A stretch of DNA of 64,000 nucleotides from Mangrovihabitans endophyticus (GCF_014646155.1 NZ_BMMX01000002.1:1-64000); one strand, 5' to 3'. Shown: positions 33,167-42,301, numbered from the stretch's first letter. Notes: generated from the letters alone by a model not told the origin. Numbers and translations are program-made.

Positions 33167-35428
33167 ATGGCGCGCATCCGGTCCATGGCCGCGGTGGCGG
33201 CGACGATGATCCTGGTGGGCGTCATCGCGGCCTGCGCGGCACCGGGCAGACCACCGTCCGTGCAGGCGCGGGTCGACGGTTTGCTGGCCCGCATGACCAC
33301 CACGGAGAAACTGGAGCAGTTGCAGCTACTGCCGGACTCCGCGGTCACCGACGACGAGGTGCGCCGCGGGCTCGGCTCGGTGCTCAGCCTCACCGACCCG
33401 GTGGAGATCAACCGGCTCCAGCACCTGGCCGTGGAACGGTCCCGGCTGCACATCCCGATGTTGTTCGCGTTCGACACCATCCACGGGTTCCGCACCGTCT
33501 TCCCGATCCCGCTGGGCGCCGCGAGCAGCTTCGATCCGTCGACGGTCGCCGATGACGACCGGATCGGCGCGCGCGAATCGGCGGCGGTCGGTATCAAACA
33601 GATCTACGGGCCGATGGTCGACGTGTCGCACGAGCCGCGCTGGGGACGCATCGCCGAGGGCGGCGGCGAGGATCCGTACCTGGGTTCGGTCCTCGCCGCC
33701 GCGCGGGTCCGCGCCGCGCAGGGCGACGACTACGGCGCCCCGGACAAGGTGGTTGCCAGCCCCAAGCACTATGCCGCGTACGGTCAGCCGGAGGGCGGGC
33801 GCGACTACAACACCACGGACATGTCCGAGCAGCGGCTGCGCAACCTGTATCTGCCGCCGTTCCAAGCCGCCGTGCGGGCGGGCGCCGGCACCGCGATGTG
33901 CTCGTTCAACTCCCTCAACGGCGTACCGGGATGCGGCAACCCGTACCTGGAAACCGACATCCTGAAGCGGGAGTGGGGATTCGACGGCTTCGTGGAGAGC
34001 GACTGGACCGCGGTGGCCGAGATGCGGGCGTGCCCGCCGGTCCTGCCGGCCGACGGCCCGTGCGGTCATGGCGTGGCGGCCGACGGGCCGGATGCGGCGG
34101 CGCTGGCGCTCAACGCCGGCACCGACTCGGAGATGACCAGCACCCTGCTGCGCGACTACGGCGCCCGGCTGCTGGCCCAGCGCCGGATCTCGCCGGCCCG
34201 GCTCGACGACGCCGTACGCCGGGTGCTGCGGGTGAAGTTCCGGGCCGGGCTGTTCGAGCACCCGTACGTGAATGTGGCGCGCGCGGAGGCTGCCCAGTTG
34301 CGGCCGGACGCGGTGGCGGCGGCGCGCCGGGCCGCGAGCCGCTCGGCGGTGCTGTTGAAGAACGACGGCGGGACCCTGCCGCTGGATCCGGCCAGGAACA
34401 CCGCGGTGATCGGGCCGCTCGCCGACGACGGTCACGCGATGCTCGGCCCGTGGTCCGGCGTGGGGCGGGACGAGGACGCGGTCACCGTCCTGCACGGCAT
34501 CCGGGCGCAGAGCACCGGCACCACCACGTACGCGTCGGCGTGCACGCTTCCGCACACCGACCCGCCGGACTACGACCCGGCCGCGGACTGCACGCCGGAC
34601 GGTTTCGCCGCCGCCGTGGACACCGCGCGCCGGGCCGACCAGGTGGTGCTGGCGCTCGGCGAATCCCGGGAGATGAGCGGCGAGGCGGCGGCCCGCACCA
34701 GCCTGGACCTGCCCGGCCGGCAGCAGGAGCTGATCGACGCCATCGCGGCCACCGGGAAGCCGTTCGTGGTGGTGCTGTTCAACGGCCGACCGCTCACCCT
34801 GCAACGGGTGGCCGCCTCCGCACCGGCCCTCCTGGAGGCATGGTTCCCGGGTGTGCAGGCCGGCAATGCGGTCGCCGATGTCCTGTTCGGACGGGTCAAC
34901 CCGGGCGGGAAGCTGCCCGTGTCGTTCCCGCGCCGGCTCGGTCAGGTGCCGATCTACTACAACCACGAGCCGACCGGCCGGCCGTGCGACACCAGTCAGA
35001 AGTGGGACTCGCGGTACCGCGACCTGGACAGTTGCGCGCCGCTCTACCCGTTCGGCTACGGCCTGTCCTACACCACGTTCGCGGTGACGAACCTGCGGCT
35101 GAGCTCGGCGGGTGTGCGGCTGGGCGGGCGGCTGAGGGCCTGGGTGGACGTCACGAACACCGGCCGCCGCACCGGTGACGAGGTGGTGCAGCTCTACCTG
35201 CACGACCCGGTGGCGAGCATCTCCCAGCCGGTGCGGCGTCTGCGCGGCTTCAGCCGGGTGACGTTGCCGCCGGGCGAGCGGCGGACGGTCACCTTCACCC
35301 TGGACCGCAACGACTTCGGGTTCTACGACAACCACGGCCGGTACGTCGTGGAGCCGGGCCGGATCGACGTGTTCGCGGGCGACAGCTCGACGGCGACCCT
35401 GACCCGATCATTCACCGTGACCCGGTAG
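33167..35428 (+). CDS. GH3 beta-glucosidase lipoprotein
   Basis: The 753-residue protein has a lipoprotein signal (MILVGVIAACA, Cys about residue 23) and the three-part GH3 architecture. The TIM barrel carries the nucleophile Asp279 in GFVESDW plus KHYAAYGQPEGGRDYN. The alpha/beta sandwich has VVLALGESREMSGEAAARTSLDLPGRQQELI, and the C-terminal fibronectin-like domain has VDVTNTGRRTGDEVVQLYLHD. It probably releases glucose or xylose from beta-linked oligosaccharides at the cell surface. GGGGAGG lies upstream of the ATG. It is a single gene, followed by a low-complexity intergenic region and a decayed GH43 gene. Confidence 0.93.
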   Translation: MARIRSMAAVAATMILVGVIAACAAPGRPPSVQARVDGLLARMTTTEKLEQLQLLPDSAVTDDEVRRGLGSVLSLTDPVEINRLQHLAVERSRLHIPMLFAFDTIHGFRTVFPIPLGAASSFDPSTVADDDRIGARESAAVGIKQIYGPMVDVSHEPRWGRIAEGGGEDPYLGSVLAAARVRAAQGDDYGAPDKVVASPKHYAAYGQPEGGRDYNTTDMSEQRLRNLYLPPFQAAVRAGAGTAMCSFNSLNGVPGCGNPYLETDILKREWGFDGFVESDWTAVAEMRACPPVLPADGPCGHGVAADGPDAAALALNAGTDSEMTSTLLRDYGARLLAQRRISPARLDDAVRRVLRVKFRAGLFEHPYVNVARAEAAQLRPDAVAAARRAASRSAVLLKNDGGTLPLDPARNTAVIGPLADDGHAMLGPWSGVGRDEDAVTVLHGIRAQSTGTTTYASACTLPHTDPPDYDPAADCTPDGFAAAVDTARRADQVVLALGESREMSGEAAARTSLDLPGRQQELIDAIAATGKPFVVVLFNGRPLTLQRVAASAPALLEAWFPGVQAGNAVADVLFGRVNPGGKLPVSFPRRLGQVPIYYNHEPTGRPCDTSQKWDSRYRDLDSCAPLYPFGYGLSYTTFAVTNLRLSSAGVRLGGRLRAWVDVTNTGRRTGDEVVQLYLHDPVASISQPVRRLRGFSRVTLPPGERRTVTFTLDRNDFGFYDNHGRYVVEPGRIDVFAGDSSTATLTRSFTVTR

Positions 35429-35550
35429 ACGCCGAAGCCACCCCGCCCCCGCCACCCCGCCGCCCCGCCCCGCCGCCCACCAGCCCACCCGTCGCCCGCC
35501 GCCCCGCCACCCCGCCGCCCCGTCGCCCGCCGCCCCGTCGCCCACCCCGT

Positions 35551-35620
35551 CGATCTTGGAGTTTCGGTGACCGGTTCGCACCATTTTGCGCGGCTTGTCG
35601 CACCACAAAGTCCAAGATCG
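35551..35620. repeat. Candidate dispersed inverted-repeat element
   Basis: CGATCTTGGA (35551-35560) is perfectly inverted as TCCAAGATCG (35611-35620) around 50 bases. Similarity continues inside the arms (GTTT against CTTT). The element is noncoding, sits between genes, and is less GC-rich than its surroundings. It looks like a miniature inverted-repeat or REP-type element. Confidence 0.6.
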
Positions 35621-35720
35621 TCGCGTCTGGGACGCCGACCGTGTCGCAAGGAGTGCGATAGGTCGGGTTTCGTCGCTTAAGTCGGGCGCGCCAAGTCCAG
35701 AGGGACGGAGGGGCGACGGG

Positions 35721-35777
35721 GCGGGGACGGCACGCGGGGGCGGGGACGGCACGCGGGGGCGGGGACGGCACGCCGGG
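35721..35777. repeat. Three 19-bp G-rich tandem units
   Basis: Units of GCGGGGACGGCACGCGGGG at 35721-35739, 35740-35758 and 35759-35777 are nearly identical, with the last differing at one base. The flanks extend the pattern imperfectly. The G-runs could form quadruplex-like structures; otherwise it is simple repeat expansion. Confidence 0.85.
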
Positions 35778-35837
35778 GCGAGGACGGGCGGGGCTTGAAG
35801 CCGTCGGGGCATGCTTGGCAATATTGACTGGCTTCTA

Positions 35838-35851
35838 TGGAAGCGCTCCCA
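35838..35851. promoter_or_regulatory. CebR-like LacI-family operator
   Basis: TGGAAGCGCTCCCA differs by one base from the CebR consensus palindrome TGGGAGCGCTCCCA known from cellulose utilisation genes of Streptomyces. It lies 29 bp upstream of the ATG of the CBM2-GH43 remnant, as expected for control of a cellulose- or xylan-induced gene. Confidence 0.75.
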
Positions 35852-35879
35852 GGTCGGCGCCGCTGAGGAGATGACGGTC

Positions 35880-36727
35880 ATGAGACGTATCCGCTGGCTC
35901 ACCACGACTCTGGCCCTGACCTGCGCCGCCGGCTTCACCACCGTCGCCACCGCCGCCCGGGCGGACACCGGATGCCGGGCCGACTACGCGGTGACCAGCC
36001 AGTGGCAGGGTGGCTTCGGCGCTTCGGTCACCGTCGACAATCTCGGCGACCCGCTCAACGGATGGACGCTTACCTGGTCGTTCACCGCGGGCCAAACGGT
36101 TGCACAACTGTGGAACGGCGTGGTGACCCAGTCCGGGGAGCAGGTGGCGGTGCGCAACGCGGCTACAACGCAAGCATCCCCACCGAAGGCAGTGTGACGA
36201 TCGGCTTCAACGGCTCCTGGACGTCGTCGAACCCCGCCCCGGCCACCTTCGCGCTCAACGGCGTGACATGCACCGGCACCACCACGCCGACTACCGGACC
36301 GAGCACGCCCCCGGCCACCGCACCCACCAGTCCACCGCCGTCCGTGCCCGGCACGTTCGGCAATCCGGTGATCTGGCAGGACTTCGCCGACGGCGACATC
36401 ATCAGGGTCGGCGACGCCTACCTGTACGGCGCTCGCAACACGCTCACCCGGCGCATCCCAGGCCCGTCCGCGACGGCGACGATCCGGCTCGACTACGCGG
36501 CGATGGCCAACGGCGACCGGGCCGGCCTGGCCATGCTCCGCGACCAGTCGGCCTGGATCGGCGTCCGCAAGGACAACGGCGCCACCTTTGCCCCTCTCGG
36601 GCCCGCGTTCACGCTGACCAACGACTGGCACTTCTTCATGGGCTACCGATTCGGCGTCTTCAACTACGCCACCTTCGCCCTCGGCGGCGCGGTGACCGTC
36701 AGCCGGTTCGAGGTGACCACACCGTAG
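35880..36727 (+). pseudogene. Decayed CBM2-GH43 glycosidase (frameshift plus two internal deletions)
   Basis: The gene starts at ATG 35880 with GAGGAG upstream and a signal peptide ending in TAARA. A CBM2 domain follows (CRADYAVTSQWQGGFGASVTVDN...). After VRNA at about 36160 one base is missing, so the frame shifts. CBM2 continues in the next frame (GYNASIPTEGSVTIGFNGSW...FALNGVTC), then a Pro/Thr linker. The GH43 start (NPVIWQDFADGDIIRVGDAY) jumps directly to the GH43 C-terminal concanavalin-like domain (LTRRIPGPSATATIRLDYAAM...AWIGVRKDNGA). A second gap leads to the domain end (TFAPLGPAFTLTNDWHFFMGYRFG...). Nearly all of the catalytic five-bladed propeller is absent. No activity is expected. 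The relict was a secreted xylosidase/arabinofuranosidase. Confidence 0.85.
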
Positions 36728-36803
36728 GCCGCCGACCCGCACGACCGACTCCGCTCGGCGAGCCGGTTGGGGTACGCCCTCGGCGCTGCGCGAAGATTGC
36801 CAC

Positions 36804-39800
36804 GTGAGCGGGCACGGGGACGCGACGGCAGGGCTGCGGGTGACGCTGCTCGGCGCCTTCGGGGTGTGCCGGGGTGACGAGCCCGTGCCGGTGCCCGGCG
36901 CCCGGCTGCGCGGCCTGATCGTGCGGCTGGCGCTGGCCGGCGGCCGGGCCGTCGACGCCGGCGCCCTGGCCGACGCGTTGTGGCCCGAGGAGCGTCCGGC
37001 CGATCCCGCCAACGCCCTGCAGTCCCTGGTCTCGCGTTTGCGCCGGATCCTGGGATCGGCGGGCGCGGTCGCCCAGGTCGAGGGCGGCTACCGGCTCGGC
37101 GTGACCGAGGACGACGTGGACGCGGTGCGCTTCGAGCGGCTCCTCGCGACCGGACGCGAACGGCTCCGGACCGGTGCGCACGGCGAGGCGGCCGAGCTGC
37201 TCGGCGAGGCGGTCGACCTGTGGGATGGTCCGGCGGGCGCCGAACCGCCCGCGGTCGCCGCGGTCGCCCCGGCCGCCGCCGTCCGGCTGGCCCGCTCCCG
37301 CGTCGAAGCCGACACCGACCTGGCCGAGGCCGAGCTGGCGCTGGGCAGGCCGGACGCCGCAGCCGCCCGGCTGACCGCCCTGCTGGCCGAGCAGCCGCTG
37401 CACGAGCGGGCGGCAGCTTTGCTGATGGATGCCCTCGCCGCGCAGGGCCGGCAGGCCGAGGCGCTCGCCCTCTACGGCCGGGTACGCGAGTCGCTGGCCG
37501 ACACGCTCGGCGTGGACCCGGGCGCTGCCCTGCGCGAACGACATGTGCGCCTGCTCCGCGGCCCCGGCACGGCGGCGCAAGTCCCCGCGCTCGCCAAGCC
37601 ACCGACGACGGCCGCCGTCGCGGCGCGCGCCGCGGCACCCACGATCGCCGGGGGCCCCGCCGGTGCGGAACCGCCCCCGAGCAACCTGCCCGCCAGCCTC
37701 ACCAGCTTCGTCGGACGCGATGACGACCTCGCCCGGATCGGCACGATGCTCGCCACCGGCCGCCTGGTCACCGTGCTCGGACCGGGTGGGGCCGGCAAGA
37801 CCCGGCTCGCGCTGGAGGCCGGTCGGCGGCACCGGCACGAATACCGGCACGGCACCTGGCTGATCGATCTCTCCTCGGTCACCGAGCCCGCCAAGGTCGG
37901 TGCCGCGTTGCTGGCCGCGATCGGGCTGCGCGGCTCGGCGCTGTTCGAGTCGGCGAAGCTGCGTGCCGACGCCGGCGGCGAGCTGGATGTGCTCGCCGAC
38001 CAGCTAGGCGGCCGGGAGTGCCTGTTCGTGGTGGACAACTGCGAGCACCTGATCGACGCGGTGGCCCATCTGCTGTCCGCGTTGCTGGCTCGCTGCGCCG
38101 GTCTGCGGGTGCTGGCGACCAGCCGGGAGGCGCTGGCCATCGACGGGGAGGCGCTGGTGCCCCTGGGCCCGCTCACGCTGCCCGAGCCGGACGCCGACGT
38201 CGAGCAGGCCCGGCGTGCGGCGTCGGTGCGGCTGTTCAGCGAACGCGCGGCGGCGGTGCGTCCCGGATTCGACGTCGACGAGGACACCCTCGGTGAGGTG
38301 CTGCGCATCGTCCGGGGCCTGGACGGCATGCCGCTGGCCCTGGAACTCGCCGCGGCCCGGCTGCGGACGCTGTCGCTGGCCGAGCTGGCCGCCGGGCTGT
38401 CCGACCGCTTCCGGGTGCTCACCACCGGTAACCGGACCGCTTTCCCGCGGCATCGCACGCTGCGGGCGGTCATCGCGTGGAGCTGGGATCTGCTCGAAGC
38501 GGACGCGCGGACGGTGGCGGAACGGATCTCGGTGCTGCCCGGCGGTGTCACGCCGGCGTCGGCCGTCGCGGTCTGCGCCGGCACCGCGGTCCCCGGCATC
38601 GAGATCCCGGAGCTCCTGGCCGGCCTGGTCGACCGGTCGCTGGTGCAGCTCGCGCCGGAGAGCGGCCGCTACCGGATGCTGGAGACGATCCGCGAGTACG
38701 GCCAGGAGCGCCTGGCCGAGCAGGGGGTGCTGAGCGCCGTACGCGACCGGGCCGCCCGCCATGTCGCGGAGCTGATCGCCCGCCACGAGGCCCTGCTGCG
38801 CGGGGCCGGGCAGCTCGACGCGCTGGCGGTGCTGCACGCCGAGTACGACAACGCGCTGGCCGCCCTGCGTCATTTCTGCGACTGCGGCGACGCCGACGGC
38901 GCCGTCGCGCTGGCGCTGGACCTGTCGTGGTACTGGCAGATGTTCGGCCGGCACAACGACGCGACGTACTGGCTCGGCGAAGCCATCGCGGTGCCGGCTG
39001 GGCGGCCGGGAGTGCTGCGTGACATCGCCGAGGGCGTGCTGACGCTCAATCGGATCGCCACCACGCACGCGCGGCCCGGCGACGGCGCCCCCGGGCAACG
39101 TACGCAGTTGCGGGCCCTCGCCGACCGGCTTCTGGGCCATCCGGAGCTGCCCGGTTTCGGCGGCGCGCTGGCCGCCATCACGCTGGCCTTCCTGGGGGAA
39201 GCCGAGGCGTCGCTGACCATCCTGCAGCGCCTGATCGACGGATCGGACGTGTGGCTGGCCGGGCTGGCCCGGCTGTTCCGGTCCCAGTTCGCCGAGAACG
39301 AGGGGCGCCTCGACCAGGTGCGCAGCGACGTGTCCGCGGCCCTGGACTGTTTCGCCGCGGCGGGCGACCGCTGGGGCCTGGCCACCGCGCTGCCGATGCG
39401 CGCCCTGCTGCGGCAGTACGACGGGGACCTCGACGGCGCGGTGGCCGACCTGACCGAGGCCAAGCGGCTGGCCCGTGACTTCGGGTCGCTCAGCCTCAGC
39501 GACGAGATCTTCATCGACCTGCGGTGGATCGATCTGCAGGTACGCCTGGGCGAAGACGGGCAGGCGACCGAGATGATGGGCGTGATCCGCGAGCGGGTGC
39601 TGCGCTCGGCATCGCCCGAGATGACCGTCCTCGTGGACGCGTTGGAGGCCGGGCTGTGGGTGCAGATCGGCGATCTGGAGCGGGCACGGGAGCTGGTCGA
39701 GTCGGCCGCGGCCGGGATGCCCGGCACGGTTCCGTTCGGCGACCAGGGGCGGGCGCTGATCGACTCGGTGCGCGGGGCGATCTGCGTGGAGCGGGGTGAC

Positions 39801-40187
39801 TCGCCGGGTGCTCACCAGGCGCTGGCTCGCGCGTACGCGGCGGCGGTGGAGAGCAAGGACATGCCGATCCTGGCCATGGTGTCGGTGACCGTGGCCCGCC
39901 TGGCCGCGTTGCACGGGCGGTTCCGGGACACGGCGGTGCTGCTCGGCGCGGCGGCCCGGTTGCGGGGCGCCCACGACCACACCGACCGCCAGATCTGCGG
40001 CCTGAGCAGGAGCGGCCGGGCGGCGCTGGGCGACGACGGCTTCGCGCGGGCGTACGAGGCGGGCTGGGAACTGGACGTGCCGGCGGCCCTGACCCGGACC
40101 GACCCGGCACGGCTGCGGGCCGCGGCGCTGCCCGCCGGGGACAGCGCCGCGGATCCGGGTGATCCCGCTCAGGCGCGGCGGCCGTAG
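36804..40187 (+). CDS. SARP-family regulator with NB-ARC ATPase and TPR domains (AfsR-like)
   Basis: The 1127-residue protein has four parts. Residues 10-95 are an OmpR-type winged helix (VTLLGAFGVCRGDEPVPVPGARLRGLIVRLAL...). Residues 100-250 are a bacterial transcriptional activation domain (VDAVRFERLLATGRERL...ALALYGRVRESLADTLGVDPG). An NB-ARC ATPase has Walker A VLGPGGAGKTRLALEAG near 326 and Walker B CLFVVDNCEHL. The C-terminus is TPR-like helices. This is the AfsR layout, an ATP-controlled activator that binds direct heptamer repeats with 11-bp period. The GTG start has no strong ribosome site. It is convergent with the drrAB-like operon, whose upstream region carries such repeats, so that operon is the likely target. 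Confidence 0.92.
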   Translation: MSGHGDATAGLRVTLLGAFGVCRGDEPVPVPGARLRGLIVRLALAGGRAVDAGALADALWPEERPADPANALQSLVSRLRRILGSAGAVAQVEGGYRLGVTEDDVDAVRFERLLATGRERLRTGAHGEAAELLGEAVDLWDGPAGAEPPAVAAVAPAAAVRLARSRVEADTDLAEAELALGRPDAAAARLTALLAEQPLHERAAALLMDALAAQGRQAEALALYGRVRESLADTLGVDPGAALRERHVRLLRGPGTAAQVPALAKPPTTAAVAARAAAPTIAGGPAGAEPPPSNLPASLTSFVGRDDDLARIGTMLATGRLVTVLGPGGAGKTRLALEAGRRHRHEYRHGTWLIDLSSVTEPAKVGAALLAAIGLRGSALFESAKLRADAGGELDVLADQLGGRECLFVVDNCEHLIDAVAHLLSALLARCAGLRVLATSREALAIDGEALVPLGPLTLPEPDADVEQARRAASVRLFSERAAAVRPGFDVDEDTLGEVLRIVRGLDGMPLALELAAARLRTLSLAELAAGLSDRFRVLTTGNRTAFPRHRTLRAVIAWSWDLLEADARTVAERISVLPGGVTPASAVAVCAGTAVPGIEIPELLAGLVDRSLVQLAPESGRYRMLETIREYGQERLAEQGVLSAVRDRAARHVAELIARHEALLRGAGQLDALAVLHAEYDNALAALRHFCDCGDADGAVALALDLSWYWQMFGRHNDATYWLGEAIAVPAGRPGVLRDIAEGVLTLNRIATTHARPGDGAPGQRTQLRALADRLLGHPELPGFGGALAAITLAFLGEAEASLTILQRLIDGSDVWLAGLARLFRSQFAENEGRLDQVRSDVSAALDCFAAAGDRWGLATALPMRALLRQYDGDLDGAVADLTEAKRLARDFGSLSLSDEIFIDLRWIDLQVRLGEDGQATEMMGVIRERVLRSASPEMTVLVDALEAGLWVQIGDLERARELVESAAAGMPGTVPFGDQGRALIDSVRGAICVERGDSPGAHQALARAYAAAVESKDMPILAMVSVTVARLAALHGRFRDTAVLLGAAARLRGAHDHTDRQICGLSRSGRAALGDDGFARAYEAGWELDVPAALTRTDPARLRAAALPAGDSAADPGDPAQARRP

Positions 40188-40996
40188 GCCCGCAGCGCGA
40201 GCGGCACGAAGACCGCCAGCAGCCCCGCCATCCAGGCCAGCGTGATCAGCAGGTGGAACTGGACCGGGCCGCCGACCAGCAGGCCGCGGATGGTGCCGAC
40301 CAGGTGCGTGATCGGGTTGACGTGCACGAAGCTCTGCAGCCAGCCGGGAAGCGTGCTGGTCTCCACGAACACGTTGCTGCCGAAGGAGAGCGGCATGACG
40401 AGCAGGAACATCGTGCCCTGCACGGCGCCGGAGGTGCGCACCATCATGCCGACCCAGACCGAGATCCAGCAGAAGCAGAGCCCGAACCCGATCGACAGGC
40501 CGACCGCGGCCAGTGCGGGCAGGAGCCCTGTCTCGACCCGGAACCCCATCACCGAGCCGAAGCCGAGCATCACCACGCACACCGTCATGTAGCGGACGAT
40601 GTCCGCCACCACCGCGCCGACCAGCGGCGCCGATCGCGCCACCGGCAGCGATCGGAAGCGGTCGAAGACGCCCTTCTCGATGTCGGCGTTGAGGTTCTGG
40701 CCGAGGGCGATGCCGCCCATCGCGAGGGATTGGGCGAGCAGGCCGGGCAGCAGGAACTGCAGGTACGCGTGCCGGTCGCCGCCGGTGATGGCGCCGCCGA
40801 ACAGGTACGTGAAGATCAGCAGGAAGATGATCGGCTGCAGCGTCACGTCGATCAGGGCTTCCGGCGTTCGGATCGTCTTGATCAGGCTTCGCCGCGCGAG
40901 GGCCACGCTGTGCCTCACCTGGGCGGCTAGTGCGCCGCCGCGCGGCTTGTCGATGTCGCCGACGATGTTGCGAACGGGAACGTCGAGCGTTGTCAT
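40169..40996 (-). CDS. DrrB-type ABC-2 drug exporter permease
   Basis: The 275-residue protein is an ABC-2 permease of the daunorubicin/doxorubicin DrrB type. It has an amphipathic N-terminus (ALARRSLIKTIRTPEALIDVTLQPIIFLLIFTYLFGG), then GVFDRFRSLPVARSAPLVGAV and PLSFGSNVFVETSTLPGWLQSFVHVNPITHLV, and ends in a basic tail. It starts within the stop of the ATPase gene (4-bp ATGA overlap). Its 3' end overlaps the convergent SARP gene by 19 bp. It should export a hydrophobic drug or secondary metabolite with its ATPase. Confidence 0.92.
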   Translation of the reverse strand: MTTLDVPVRNIVGDIDKPRGGALAAQVRHSVALARRSLIKTIRTPEALIDVTLQPIIFLLIFTYLFGGAITGGDRHAYLQFLLPGLLAQSLAMGGIALGQNLNADIEKGVFDRFRSLPVARSAPLVGAVVADIVRYMTVCVVMLGFGSVMGFRVETGLLPALAAVGLSIGFGLCFCWISVWVGMMVRTSGAVQGTMFLLVMPLSFGSNVFVETSTLPGWLQSFVHVNPITHLVGTIRGLLVGGPVQFHLLITLAWMAGLLAVFVPLALRAYGRRA

Positions 40997-41988
40997 ACGA
41001 GCTCATCCTCCTTGGCGGCGGTGGTCTGCGGGGCGGTGGTGCTCTCGGTGAGCGAGTGGAACACCTCGTCCAGGCTGGGCAGGTGCAGGCCCAGGTCGGA
41101 GAACTCGATCCCGGCCCGGCGCAGCGCGGGCAGCGCCTCGTCGATGGCGGTGTCGGTGGCGACCGGCACCGAAATGGCCCCGCGGCGGGCACCGGCCGCG
41201 TCGTCCATGGAGGCGCCGGTGCCCGGCGCGGCGACGGCGTCCAGCACCCGCAACGCGTCCGGCACCCGGGCCGGGTCGGACGGCCGCACCCGCAGGGTGA
41301 GCCCGCCGACGCGGCGCTTCAGTCCGTCCGGGGTGTCGAAGGCGATCACCCGGCCGTGGTGGATCACCACGATCTCGTCCGCCAGCGCGTCCGCCTCCTC
41401 CAGGTACTGCGTGGTCAGCAGCACGCTCGCGCCCTGGGTGACCTGGCTGCGCACGACGCCCCACATGTCCTCGCGCTTGGCCGGATCGAGACCGGTGGTC
41501 GGCTCGTCGAGGAAGATCACCTCGGGGTGGCCGACCAGGCTCGCGGCCAGGTCGAGGCGGCGGCGCATGCCGCCGGAGTAGGTCTTGGCCGGTCGGCCCG
41601 CGGCCTCGGTGAGGTCGAACCATTCCAGCAGCTCCACCGCGCGGCGTTTGGCGTCGCGAGTGGTCAGATCGAGCAACTGGCCGATCAGCACCAGGTTCTG
41701 GGTGCCGGTCAGATCCTCGTCGACACTCGCGTACTGGCCGGTCAGGCCGATGCGGCGGCGCACCCGCTGCGGTTGTTTGAGAACATCGATGCCGGCCACC
41801 TCGGCGGTGCCCTCGTCGGGGCGCAGCAGGGTGGCGAGCACCCGCACCGCGGTGGTCTTGCCGGCGCCGTTCGGGCCGAGCACGCCCAGCACGGTGCCGC
41901 GGCGCATGGACAGGTCCACCCCGTCGAGCGCCTGAGTCTTTCCGAATCGCTTGCGGAGCCCCTCCGCACGCACCACGAGATCACTCAT
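40993..41988 (-). CDS. DrrA-type ABC drug exporter ATPase
   Basis: The 331-residue ATPase has Walker A (GPNGAGKTT, residues 38-46), signature YSGGMRRRLDLAASL, Walker B VIFLDEPTTGLDP, the H-loop region TTQYLEEAD, and the extended C-terminal domain of DrrA proteins ending with LPSLDEVFHSLTE. ATG 41988 has GGAAG upstream; ATG 42000 is possible but has no spacing to its ribosome site. The promoter region contains five direct repeats with 11-bp period at 42064-42118. The pair could confer self-resistance or export a product made elsewhere. Confidence 0.93.
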   Translation of the reverse strand: MSDLVVRAEGLRKRFGKTQALDGVDLSMRRGTVLGVLGPNGAGKTTAVRVLATLLRPDEGTAEVAGIDVLKQPQRVRRRIGLTGQYASVDEDLTGTQNLVLIGQLLDLTTRDAKRRAVELLEWFDLTEAAGRPAKTYSGGMRRRLDLAASLVGHPEVIFLDEPTTGLDPAKREDMWGVVRSQVTQGASVLLTTQYLEEADALADEIVVIHHGRVIAFDTPDGLKRRVGGLTLRVRPSDPARVPDALRVLDAVAAPGTGASMDDAAGARRGAISVPVATDTAIDEALPALRRAGIEFSDLGLHLPSLDEVFHSLTESTTAPQTTAAKEDELV

Positions 41989-42301
41989 GTCGTCTTCCAT
42001 CCCCTCCGTCGCGGGCGGCGGCCGTCGGTGCGACGCCGGCCCTCGTGCAAGCACCCTGCCGCGGGCCGCTGACATGGTGCGCACATGCCGCTGACACGAC
42101 GCTGAGAGAGCGCTGTCACGGTGAGAACTGGCATCCGGATGGCGTCCAGCGCACCGATCCAGGAGATGGTGAATCACCAGGAACGGCTCTTGATTGCCAC
42201 GATGGGTAAGCTCAGCGCACCCGATTCTGTGCAGGGCGAAGTGTCTCGCAAGGCAGCGCAGGACAGCCGTTGTCGCCCCGCGGAAAGAGCCGCTGCGTCC
42301 G
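41989..42301. other. Intergenic region upstream of the drrAB-like operon
   Basis: This 313-bp gap lies between the start of the exporter ATPase gene and the end of the GH31 gene. It contains the SARP-type repeat cluster at 42064-42118. The segment 42121-42301 shows no convincing gene or hairpin. Confidence 0.6.
42064..42118 (-). promoter_or_regulatory. Five 11-bp direct repeats, probable SARP binding site
   Basis: Read leftward the sequence divides into five consecutive 11-mers: TGACAGCGCTC, TCTCAGCGTCG, TGTCAGCGGCA, TGTGCGCACCA, TGTCAGCGGCC. Four share the core T(G/C)(T/A)CAGCG; the fourth is degenerate. Direct heptamers repeated every helical turn are the known architecture of sites bound by SARP activators such as DnrI, ActII-4 and AfsR. 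The cluster is 76-130 bp upstream of the exporter ATPase start. About 9 bases after the last heptamer is CAGGGT, a weak -10 candidate at nearly the usual 8-bp distance. Confidence 0.8.

Larger units (their letters stand above)
35429..35879. other. Repeat-rich intergenic region
   Basis: This 451-bp gap begins with about 110 bp of low-complexity C-rich sequence made of CCCCGCC, CCCGCCGCC and CCCGTCGCC units (about 35440-35550). An inverted-repeat element follows (35551-35620), then a three-unit tandem repeat (35721-35777) and a CebR-like operator (35838-35851). Open frames here are composition artefacts of the simple sequence. No gene was seen. Confidence 0.7.

Noticed and set aside
35408..35968. 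Leftward frames through the repeat region before the GH43 relic
   Set aside because: They translate simple repeats (runs of Gly, Arg and Ala) and have no start signal.
38004..41192. A long leftward open frame across the SARP gene and drrAB
   Set aside because: It spans real genes in other frames and shows no family signature.
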